Shown piece by piece: positions 1-6,048 of a DNA stretch of 7,289 bases (position 1 is its first letter; every line of letters starts with the position of its first letter). Under the pieces are notes generated by a model that did not search any database, was not told the DNA's origin, and saw only the letters and a program-made list of their open reading frames with translations. The position numbers were made by a program, and so were the translations under genes. Source of the stretch: Porphyrobacter sp. (GTDB taxonomy: Bacteria; Pseudomonadota; Alphaproteobacteria; Sphingomonadales; Sphingomonadaceae); assembly GCA_018991295.1 (NCBI GenBank), contig JAGKSZ010000125.1:1-7289 (forward strand). Reading direction: 5' to 3'.

Positions 1-1067
1 TGAAGTACCCCTCGGGCACCACCGGGCGTCCCAAGGGCGTGTTCCGCGAGGCCCCGGTCGTCACGCCCCAGGCGATGTACGCCCTTCGCGGCTACGACGA
101 CGCCGCCATCCAACTCTGCGCCGGGCCGGCCTATCACGCCGCGCCGCTGGCCTTCGACGTTCGCGCCGCCATGGGCGCCGGGGCGCCGCTGCACTTCATC
201 GACAAGTGGGACTCCGAACTGGTCCTGCGCACGATCTCCGAGAAGAAGATCACGCACCTCCACCTCGTGCCGATCATGTTCCAGCGGCTGCTGTCCCTGC
301 CCGCCGAGGTCAAGGCCCGCTATCCGGTCGACCACGTGAAGTACATCGTCCACGGCGCGGCGCCCTGCCCGCCCGAGGTCAAGCAGGCGATGATCGAGTG
401 GTTCGGCCCGGTGCTCAGCGAGTACTACGCCGGCTCGGAAGGCGGCGCGGGCTTCACCATCTCGTCGGAGGAATGGCTGAAGAAGCCCGGCAGCGTCGGC
501 AAGCGCCCGGCCCTGCTGCAGGTCCGCATCCTCGACGAGGAGGGCAACGACTGCGCCCCCGGCGTTCCCGGCGGCATCTACCACCAGCTGCCGCCCGGCG
601 GCGGGTTCCAGTACTACAAGGACCCCAGCAAGACGGCCGCCAACCGCGTCGGCGACTTCTTCACCATGGGCGACGTCGGGTTCTTCGATGAGGACGGCTT
701 CCTGTTCCTCACCGACCGCAAGAGCCACATGATCATCTCCGGCGGCGTGAACATCTACCCGCAGGAGATCGAGAACCTGCTCGTCACCCACCCCAAGGTG
801 ATGGACGCCGCCGTGATCGGTGCGCCCTGCCCTGATCTGGGCGAAAAGGTGGTCGCCGTGGTGCAGCCGCGCGACACCAGCGATCTTGGGGCCGATGCGA
901 GCGCCGCGCTTGAGGCGGAACTGCGCGAATACCTCGCGCCCTCGCTCTCCAAGGTGAAAATGCCCAAGCTGTTCGATTTCCGTCCCGATCTCCCGCGTGA
1001 GGCCAATGGCAAGCTCTACAAGCGCGAGCTTCGCGATGAATATGCCGCCAAGGCCGCAGCCGCATGA
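1..1067 (+). CDS. Acyl-CoA ligase (AMP-binding, FadD-like), 5' end outside the window
   Basis: This is an adenylate-forming enzyme that would activate a carboxylic acid with ATP and join it to CoA. The gene is open from the left edge; the frame begins at base 3 and gives 354 residues, while the family is usually about 510-550, so roughly 160-190 N-terminal residues are missing. A GTG at 39 lies inside the ATP-binding motif and is not a real start. Visible motifs in order: the phosphate-binding loop YPSGTTGRPKGV (bases 6-41), the A5-type motif YYAGSEGG (about 423-446), MGDVGF (about 666-683), the hinge/A8 block TDRKSHMIISGGVNIYP ending in QEIE (711-773), and the A10 motif with NGK, whose lysine (codon 1011-1013) is the expected catalytic lysine. 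No key residue is missing from the visible part. The stop overlaps the P450 start by 4 bases, so the two are probably co-translated. Codon choice changes abruptly near 820. The acid substrate cannot be told; a medium/long-chain, terpenoid or steroid-derived acid is possible. Confidence 0.93.
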   Translation, partial: KYPSGTTGRPKGVFREAPVVTPQAMYALRGYDDAAIQLCAGPAYHAAPLAFDVRAAMGAGAPLHFIDKWDSELVLRTISEKKITHLHLVPIMFQRLLSLPAEVKARYPVDHVKYIVHGAAPCPPEVKQAMIEWFGPVLSEYYAGSEGGAGFTISSEEWLKKPGSVGKRPALLQVRILDEEGNDCAPGVPGGIYHQLPPGGGFQYYKDPSKTAANRVGDFFTMGDVGFFDEDGFLFLTDRKSHMIISGGVNIYPQEIENLLVTHPKVMDAAVIGAPCPDLGEKVVAVVQPRDTSDLGADASAALEAELREYLAPSLSKVKMPKLFDFRPDLPREANGKLYKRELRDEYAAKAAAA

Positions 1068-2368
1068 GCGGGGTCGGAAACGCAGTGGCCGTGCTGCCCG
1101 GCGATCTGGCCCGCAAGGTCATCGATCCGCACGCCTATGCCCAGTGGGACGGGCTGCTCGATACCTTTGACCAAATCCGCGCCACCACTCCGGTCGCCAG
1201 GGTGCAGCCCGATACGCGGGGACTGTTCGAGCCGTTCTGGCTGGTCACCGCCTATGATGATGTGATGCGCATATCGAAGGACAACGCCGCCTTCCTCAAC
1301 AATCCGAGGCCGGTGGTGTTCAGCTTCAATCAGGCGATCGAATTTTCCCGTGCGGCCACCGGTTCCAATATGCTGGTCGATTCGCTGGTGGTGTTCGATG
1401 CCCCGGTGCATCCCAAATACCGCAAGCTGACGCAGGAATGGTTCATGCCGAGGAACCTTGCGAAGCTGGAGGATGAACTGCGCGCACTGGCGGCGCGGAC
1501 GGTCGACAACATGATCGCATCCGGCCCCGAGGTGGATTTCGTCAAGCTCGTCTCCGGCCCCTATCCCTTGCGCGTGGTGATGCAGATCCTGGGCGTGCCG
1601 CCCGAGGATGAATTCCGGATGCAGATGCTCACCCAGCAATTGTTCGGCGGGCAGGACAAGGACCTGTCGGGCAGCGGCATGGATCAGATGACGCCCGAAC
1701 AGGTGGTGCAGATCGTGGCGGGCGCGGTAAAGACCTTCGAGGATTACTTCGCCGCGCTGGCCGAGGATCGCCGGAAGAACCCGACTGACGATGTGGCGAG
1801 CGTCATCGCGAACGCCACGGTCGATGGCCAGCCGCTTCCCCCACGCGACATGGCGGGCTATTACATCATCGTCGCTACGGCGGGGCATGACACCACCAGC
1901 GCCAGCACCGCAGGGGCGATGCAGGCTCTGGCCCATGATCCCGAACAATATGCCCGAGTGCGCGCTGACCGCTCGCTGCTGCCCGGCATCGTTGAAGAGG
2001 CCATCCGCTGGACCAGCCCGGTGCAGCACTTCATGCGCACCGCGGCGGAAGATTGCGAGCTGGGCGGGCAAGCCATCAAGGCGGGCGATTGGCTGATGAT
2101 CAACTATGTCGCCGCCAACCATGACCCGGCGCAGTTCCCCGATCCGCGCCGGTTCGATGCCGCCCGCTCCCCCAACCGGCACCTTGCCTTCGGGGCAGGC
2201 GCGCATCAGTGCCTTGGGCTGCACCTTGCGCGGCTGGAGATGAAGATCCTGTTCGAGGCGATCCTTGATCGGGTGGCGGCGGTTGAACCGGCAGGCGATG
2301 CGGCGCGGGCCAGCAGCACTTTCGTGGGGGGCCTCAAGACCTTGCCATTGAAGGTGACGCCAGCCTGA
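1064..2368 (+). CDS. Cytochrome P450, CYP108 (P450terp)-like
   Basis: A soluble bacterial P450 monooxygenase of 434 residues, a normal length with no membrane anchor, expected to take electrons from a ferredoxin and ferredoxin reductase. All family marks are present: I-helix AGHDTTS (273-279) with the acid-alcohol pair D276/T277 for oxygen activation, the ExxR motif E312-A-I-R315, a PRRF segment, and the heme loop FGAGAHQCLG with the iron-ligating Cys383. From memory the stretch from YYIIVATAGHDTT through EEAIRW, SPVQHFMRT, PNRHLAFG and the TFVGGLK tail follows P450terp (CYP108A1, terpineol oxidation) closely; the family call is from recall, not from an alignment. The ATG lies in an ATGA overlap with the upstream ligase stop, with AAGG at 1050-1053 as a possible ribosome site. 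No ferredoxin or reductase gene follows, so redox partners must be encoded elsewhere or upstream. The pairing with an acyl-CoA ligase suggests a degradation pathway; hydroxylation of a terpenoid or alkyl chain is an inference. Confidence 0.95.
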   Translation: MSGVGNAVAVLPGDLARKVIDPHAYAQWDGLLDTFDQIRATTPVARVQPDTRGLFEPFWLVTAYDDVMRISKDNAAFLNNPRPVVFSFNQAIEFSRAATGSNMLVDSLVVFDAPVHPKYRKLTQEWFMPRNLAKLEDELRALAARTVDNMIASGPEVDFVKLVSGPYPLRVVMQILGVPPEDEFRMQMLTQQLFGGQDKDLSGSGMDQMTPEQVVQIVAGAVKTFEDYFAALAEDRRKNPTDDVASVIANATVDGQPLPPRDMAGYYIIVATAGHDTTSASTAGAMQALAHDPEQYARVRADRSLLPGIVEEAIRWTSPVQHFMRTAAEDCELGGQAIKAGDWLMINYVAANHDPAQFPDPRRFDAARSPNRHLAFGAGAHQCLGLHLARLEMKILFEAILDRVAAVEPAGDAARASSTFVGGLKTLPLKVTPA

Positions 2369-2380
2369 AAAGGCGGGAAA

Positions 2381-2414
2381 AATCGGACAGGATTTGCTGG
2401 CGGCACGTCCGATT
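2381..2414. repeat. Perfect 8-bp inverted repeat downstream of the P450 gene
   Basis: AATCGGAC (2381-2388) and GTCCGATT (2407-2414) are exact reverse complements separated by 18 bases. The hairpin starts 12 bases after the P450 stop codon. The loop is long and no T-tract follows, so it is not a classic intrinsic terminator. It could be an mRNA 3' stabiliser, a weak terminator or a protein-binding site for the downstream yqiJ promoter. Confidence 0.4.
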
Positions 2415-2416
2415 CT

Positions 2417-2445
2417 GCTAGGGTTTTGATCCGCTTTGTCCTAGC
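2417..2445. repeat. 6-bp inverted repeat upstream of yqiJ
   Basis: GCTAGG (2417-2422) and CCTAGC (2440-2445) are exact reverse complements separated by 17 bases, starting 2 bases after the previous inverted repeat ends. It lies 50-79 bases before the yqiJ start, where a promoter or operator would sit. A TTGATC hexamer (2426-2431) lies inside the loop, but I could not find a convincing -10 partner. A 6-bp repeat can occur by chance; its position and the similar spacing to its neighbour make it worth recording. Confidence 0.28.
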
Positions 2446-2495
2446 TTTGCTGGCATGGGATTTGGTTTTCGTCTTGCCTTGCAGGGGCACGCGGC

Positions 2496-3125
2496 ATGAG
2501 CCTGCTCGCCTCCCCTACGCTGCCCTTCGTGCTGGCGCTCGGCGCGCTGGCCGTGGTCGCGCTCGCGCAGGTCACCGGCCTTGGCGATGTGATCGAGGAT
2601 GCCGGCGATCTTGATACCGGCGGCGGGCTGGATGCGGGCGGGTTTGGCGATGCGCTGACCACGCTGCTTGGCCTTGGCCGGGTGCCGCTGCTGATCTGGC
2701 TGGCAAGCCTGCTGCTGATTTTCGGTTCGGTCGGGCTGATCGGTCAGGCGTGGATCACGAACCTGCTGGGCGCCCCGCTGTCGGCGGGATGGGCGATGCT
2801 GGGGGCGGGCGCTGCGGCGCTGCCGCTCAACCGCCTTGCGATGCGCCCGCTCGGCGCGATCATGCCCAAGGACGAAACCACCGCCATCAATCTTGATGAT
2901 CTTGTCCGCCGCGATGCCGAAATCCAGATCGGCACCGCCCGTCCCGGCAGCCCGGCCCGCGCCAAGGTGATCGACGTGCACGGACAAGCCCACTTCATCA
3001 TGGTCGAACCCCATGATGCCACAACCGAATTGCAGGCGGGCGATACCGTCCTGCTGGTGCGCCGCGAAGGGCCAACCTTCTACGGCGTGCAATATGAAAG
3101 CCCGCTGCTCGGGCTCGATTCTTGA
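2496..3125 (+). CDS. yqiJ: YqiJ-like OB-fold membrane protein, flotillin partner
   Basis: A 209-residue inner-membrane protein of the YqiJ/NfeD-type group that accompanies flotillins. Membrane segments are visible at about 9-29, 63-84 and 96-115, followed by a soluble C-terminal OB-fold (about 134-200). Between the first two segments lies a Gly/Asp-rich loop (31-60). From memory the order and the markers match E. coli YqiJ: P-[KR]-D...AI after the last membrane helix, then a T...G..A segment, GQ.H(F/Y)...EP and the closing LL..R. The ATG at 2496 has AGGGG at 2483-2487, eight bases upstream, which supports this start. The stop is 12 bp before yqiK, so the two form an operon. In related pairs (YuaF-FloT in Bacillus) the OB-fold protein helps control membrane fluidity and flotillin assembly; the same role here is inferred. 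The gap before it suggests its own promoter, separate from the P450 operon. Confidence 0.88.
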   Translation: MSLLASPTLPFVLALGALAVVALAQVTGLGDVIEDAGDLDTGGGLDAGGFGDALTTLLGLGRVPLLIWLASLLLIFGSVGLIGQAWITNLLGAPLSAGWAMLGAGAAALPLNRLAMRPLGAIMPKDETTAINLDDLVRRDAEIQIGTARPGSPARAKVIDVHGQAHFIMVEPHDATTELQAGDTVLLVRREGPTFYGVQYESPLLGLDS

Positions 3126-3130
3126 AGGGG
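3125..3130 (+). promoter_or_regulatory. Ribosome binding site of yqiK overlapping the yqiJ stop
   Basis: AAGGGG begins on the last base of the yqiJ stop codon and lies seven bases before the yqiK ATG. Ribosomes finishing yqiJ would therefore sit directly on the yqiK initiation region, which fits coupled production of the two partners. It also fixes the yqiK start. Confidence 0.7.
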
Positions 3131-3137
3131 AACGCAG

Positions 3138-4928
3138 ATGTCTTTGACGACGACCACTGGCGATATGACCACGACCGGTGATCAAACCTCCACCACTGGC
3201 CTCATCACTTACGGCGCGGTCGGTGTCAGCACACTGCTGTTCGTCGTCATCTTCTTCACCTTCCTGATCCGGCTGTATCGCCGTGCGACCAAGGAAACCG
3301 CCTTCGTGCGCACGGGTCTGGGCGGCGAAAAGGTGGTGATGAACGGCGGCGCGCTGGTGTTCCCGGTGTTCCACGAAGCCATGCCGGTCAACATGAACAC
3401 GCTGGTGCTGCCGGTGGTGCGCCGCGATACCGAGGCGCTGATCACGCTTGATCGGCTGCGGATCGACGTGAAGGCGGAATTCTACGTCCGCGTCCGCCCC
3501 GATGCGCAGGCGATTGCGATGGCCGCGCAAACGCTCGGCCAGCGCACCATGCAGCCTGATCTTTTGAAGGACCTTGTCGAAGGCAAGTTCGTCGACGCGC
3601 TGCGTTCGGTCGCGGCGGGGATGACGATGAACGAGCTGCACGAACAGCGCGCCGATTTCGTGCAGAAGGTGCAGCAGGTCTCCTCCAACGATCTCGCCAT
3701 GAACGGGCTGGAGCTGGAGAGCGTGTCGCTCACCGGGCTCGATCAGACGAGCATCGAACACTTCAACGCCAACAATGCCTTCGATGCGGAAGGCCTCACC
3801 AAGCTCACCGAGCAGATCGAGGCGCGCAAGAAGCTGCGCAACGATATCGAACAGGACACCCGCGTCCAGATCGAGACGAAGAACCTCGAAGCCGACAAGC
3901 GCAGCTTCGAGATTGCGCGCGATCAGGAATATGCGCGGCTTGAACAGGAACGCGAAGTCGAGGTGCGGCGCGCAGGTCAGGCCGCCGAAATCGCCCGCGA
4001 ACAGGCCGAACGCAACCGCGAGGCCGAAGTCGCCCGGATCGAAGCCAAGAAGCTCGTCGATGCCCAGCAGATCGAGGCTGACCGGCTGGTGGAAGAAGCG
4101 CGCATCGTCCAGCAGCGCGCACTCGAAATCGCCCGGCAGGAACAGCAGATCGCGGTGCAGAACAAGTCCCGCGAGGAAAGCCAGGCCAAAGCGCAGGCCG
4201 ATGAGGCCCGCGCCAAGGCGGTCGAAGCCGAGGAACGCGTTGCCACATCGCGCGAACGCGAAATTGCCGAACGCCAGAAGACCATCGAACTGATCGAAGC
4301 GGCCAAGCAGGCCGAGCGCGACGCGATCGGCGTGAAGGTGCAGGCCGAGGCGGAAAAGGACGCCGCTGCCAACCGGGCGCAGGCCCTGAAGCTCGAAGCC
4401 CAGGGCGAGGCCGAGGCCGAAAAGCTGCGCGCCGAGGCTGCCGCGGTGCGCTTTGAAGTGGAGGCCGCGGGCCAGCGCGCCATCAACGAGGCGGCCAACA
4501 TCCTCTCCAGCGATCAGATCAGCCTCCAGACCAAGATGGCGCTGCTGAAGGTGCTGCCCGAGGTCATCCGCGAAAGCGCAAAGCCGATGGAGGCGATCGA
4601 TTCGATCAAGATCGTGCAGGTCGATGGCCTCACCGGCGGGGCGCGTGTCGGCGGGGAAGGCGGCGCAGGCGGCGGCGCGGGCGCAGGATCGGGCAATCTT
4701 GCCAGCGATGCCGTGGCCGCAGCCCTTGCCTACCGCGCACAGGCGCCGGTGCTCGATGGGCTGATGAAGGAGCTGGGCCTCGACGGATCGTCGCTGTCAG
4801 GTCTGGTCAAGGGCGCAGCGGAGGCGGAGGCCGAGGCGCAGCCCAAGGCTCCGGCCAAGCCTGCTAAACTTGCCAAGCCGCGCGACAATGATCCCGGAGA
4901 TGTGCCCACGGGAGAAGCGGCGGAGTAA
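3138..4928 (+). CDS. yqiK: Flotillin YqiK, membrane-microdomain scaffold
   Basis: A 596-residue flotillin of the SPFH superfamily that oligomerises on the inner membrane and organises functional microdomains. Order of parts: a Thr-rich N-terminal tail (1-20, TTTGD-like units), one membrane helix (about 22-46) ending in RLYRR, the SPFH domain (about 50-225) with AFVRTGLGGEKVV and FPVFHE, then NAFDAEGLTKLT and a very long Glu/Ala/Arg-rich coiled coil (about 222-452), a short conserved region (ILSSDQISLQTKMALLKVLP and IKIVQVDGL, 455-499), a Gly-rich linker (500-520), a helical tail containing YRAQAPVLDGLM, and an Ala/Pro/Lys-rich end (about 558-596). From memory nearly every conserved block matches E. 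coli YqiK, but this protein is about 40 residues longer, mostly through the tail. It lies 12 bp after its partner yqiJ. Rejected alternatives: band-7/HflK-type proteases' partners lack this coiled coil and the C-terminal block. Confidence 0.95.
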   Translation: MSLTTTTGDMTTTGDQTSTTGLITYGAVGVSTLLFVVIFFTFLIRLYRRATKETAFVRTGLGGEKVVMNGGALVFPVFHEAMPVNMNTLVLPVVRRDTEALITLDRLRIDVKAEFYVRVRPDAQAIAMAAQTLGQRTMQPDLLKDLVEGKFVDALRSVAAGMTMNELHEQRADFVQKVQQVSSNDLAMNGLELESVSLTGLDQTSIEHFNANNAFDAEGLTKLTEQIEARKKLRNDIEQDTRVQIETKNLEADKRSFEIARDQEYARLEQEREVEVRRAGQAAEIAREQAERNREAEVARIEAKKLVDAQQIEADRLVEEARIVQQRALEIARQEQQIAVQNKSREESQAKAQADEARAKAVEAEERVATSREREIAERQKTIELIEAAKQAERDAIGVKVQAEAEKDAAANRAQALKLEAQGEAEAEKLRAEAAAVRFEVEAAGQRAINEAANILSSDQISLQTKMALLKVLPEVIRESAKPMEAIDSIKIVQVDGLTGGARVGGEGGAGGGAGAGSGNLASDAVAAALAYRAQAPVLDGLMKELGLDGSSLSGLVKGAAEAEAEAQPKAPAKPAKLAKPRDNDPGDVPTGEAAE

Positions 4929-4937
4929 CTGTTAGAA

Positions 4938-4993
4938 CCGTTCGCGCTGAGCTTGTCGGAAGCGAAGCTGAACCACAGGCTCAGGGCGAACGG
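4938..4993. repeat. Long imperfect hairpin (REP-like) between converging yqiK and galU
   Basis: Arms 4938-4956 and 4975-4993 pair over 19 positions with one G-G mismatch (4946/4985) and one G-T wobble (4953/4978); the loop is 18 bases. The core contains GCTGAGCTTGT on one side and ACAGGCTCAG on the other, like the GAGCTTGTCGAAG / CTTCGACAAGCTC repeats that I remember as scattered between genes in sphingomonads. It starts 10 bases after the yqiK stop and ends 16 bases before the galU stop. No strong T-tract flanks it on either strand, so it may end or protect both transcripts as a stem-loop rather than act as a textbook terminator. A smaller alternative hairpin, AGCTT (4950-4954) with AAGCT (4965-4969), is also possible. 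Confidence 0.75.
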
Positions 4994-5009
4994 GAATTGT
5001 GACCAGAAC

Positions 5010-5888
5010 CTACTTCAGCAAATTCAGCGCAATCGCCCGGACATCGGCGCCCATGTCGGGCCGTGACAGGGCAATCGCCAGCGTCGCTTCGACAAAGCCG
5101 ACCTTGCTGCCGCAGTCATAGCGCGCACCATCAAAAGTGACGGCGTGGAACGGCTGCTGGCCAATCATCTGCGCCATCGCGTCGGTCAGCTGGATTTCGC
5201 CGCCCGCGCCCTTGCCCTGATGTTCCAGCACCCGCATCACTTCGGGCTGGAGGATATAGCGGCCCGAGACGATCTTGTTCGACGGGGCATCGGCGCGGGC
5301 GGGCTTTTCCACCAGCCCACGCACTTCGGTGAGCGCACCCCGGCTCTCGCCCGGATCGATCACGCCGTAGCTCGAGACCTGCTCGCGCGGCACCTCGAGC
5401 ACGCTGATGAGGTTGCCACCAACCTGTTCATACGCATCCACCATCTGCTTCATGCAGCCCGTGCCGCCTTCGCGGGCGACCATCAGCTCATCGGGCAGGA
5501 AGATCGCAAAGGGTTCATCGCCCACAATCGCCCGCGCACACCAGATTGCATGGCCAAGGCCCAGCGGCACCTGCTGGCGCACCGCGATCACATCGCCGGG
5601 CGTGGCGCGGGTGCAATCGAGCACGCTGGCATCCTTGCCGCGTTCGGACATGGTCTTTTCGAGTTCGAAGGCGATGTCGAAATGCTCGACGATCCCGGTC
5701 TTGCCGCGCCCGGTGACGAAGATCATCTGTTCGATCCCCGCCTCACGCGCTTCATCCACCGCGTACTGGATCAGCGGGCGGTCCACCACCGGCAGCAGTT
5801 CCTTGGGCACCACCTTGGTGGCGGGCAGGAAGCGCGTGCCGAGACCGGCGACAGGGAAAACGGCTTTACGGATCGGCTTGGGGGACAT
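5010..5888 (-). CDS. galU: UTP-glucose-1-phosphate uridylyltransferase
   Basis: GalU makes UDP-glucose from UTP and glucose-1-phosphate in the cytoplasm, supplying exopolysaccharide, glycolipid and UDP-glucuronate synthesis. The 292-residue product has the usual length. It shows the nucleotide-binding loop FPVAGLGTRFLPATK (11-25) followed by PKELLPVVDRPLIQYAVDE (28-46), the metal-site block LPDELM (131-136), VEKP (193-196), NKIVSGRYIL (204-213), GGEIQLTDA (229-237) and YDCGSKVGF (257-265). I chose the ATG at 5888 because the conserved N-terminus begins just after it and AAAGG lies six bases upstream. An in-frame ATG at 5960 would add 24 residues without family character. The gene converges on yqiK and diverges from murA across 160 bp. 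In sphingomonads, whose outer membrane carries glycosphingolipids, UDP-glucose also leads to the UDP-glucuronate used there; that link is inferred. No odd residues or breaks seen. Confidence 0.96.
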   Translation of the reverse strand: MSPKPIRKAVFPVAGLGTRFLPATKVVPKELLPVVDRPLIQYAVDEAREAGIEQMIFVTGRGKTGIVEHFDIAFELEKTMSERGKDASVLDCTRATPGDVIAVRQQVPLGLGHAIWCARAIVGDEPFAIFLPDELMVAREGGTGCMKQMVDAYEQVGGNLISVLEVPREQVSSYGVIDPGESRGALTEVRGLVEKPARADAPSNKIVSGRYILQPEVMRVLEHQGKGAGGEIQLTDAMAQMIGQQPFHAVTFDGARYDCGSKVGFVEATLAIALSRPDMGADVRAIALNLLK

Positions 5889-6048
5889 TGTGTGCCTTTG
5901 CTTGACCAGATCAGAACATCGACCGCCCGCGTGGTTTTCTTTCGCCCGTGCCGTGCGCATCGGGGAAGGTCAATGATGCAATCGATTATCCGCCTCGCGC
6001 CGTGGTGCATGAGTTGCACGCAAGGCGGTTTTCGCTAAGGCTGGCGCG
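5889..6048. promoter_or_regulatory. Divergent promoter region between galU and murA
   Basis: This 160-bp gap must carry the galU promoter on the - strand and probably the murA promoter on the + strand. Visible elements: a -10-like GATAAT on the - strand (ATTATC at 5985-5990) without a good TTGACA partner at the right distance; an 8-bp palindrome AATCGATT (5980-5987) overlapping it; and a short inverted repeat GTGCA-TGAGT-TGCAC (6005-6019) just before murA. TAAGG at 6036-6040, eight bases before the murA ATG, is its probable ribosome site. No promoter can be assigned firmly. Confidence 0.45.
5895..5899 (-). promoter_or_regulatory. Ribosome binding site that decides the galU start
   Basis: On the - strand AAAGG is followed by six bases and then the ATG at 5888. 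No comparable site was noted in front of the upstream in-frame ATG at 5960, so the shorter 292-residue GalU is preferred. Confidence 0.65.

Noticed and set aside
39..41. GTG at 39 as the start of the ligase
   Set aside because: It is the valine that ends the phosphate-binding loop; the same frame is open and conserved upstream to the window edge.
1016..2224. 402-codon open frame on the - strand opposite the P450 gene
   Set aside because: Its product is His/Arg/Gly-rich with no recognisable domain, and it lies fully opposite a P450 with every motif intact. Long antisense frames are a by-product of GC-rich codon bias.
2426..2614. 62-codon + strand frame overlapping the yqiJ start
   Set aside because: Most of it is out of frame inside yqiJ, its product is Arg/Ala-rich, and it has no family features.
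2418..3761. 447-codon open frame on the - strand across yqiJ and the start of yqiK
   Set aside because: The product is rich in His, Gln and Arg and lacks any domain, and both + strand genes match known families over their full length.
5889..5960. Longer galU starting at 5960
   Set aside because: The added 24 residues lack family character, and the ATG at 5888 has a well-placed AAAGG.
5145..6038. 297-codon + strand open frame opposite galU
   Set aside because: It is the complement of a well-conserved galU and has typical shadow composition; its downstream end merely runs into the intergenic gap.
6009..6038. Nine-codon leader frame (MSCTQGGFR) ending 10 bases before murA
   Set aside because: No ribosome site precedes it and no attenuator-like repeated codons or competing hairpins were seen, so there is no support for a leader peptide.
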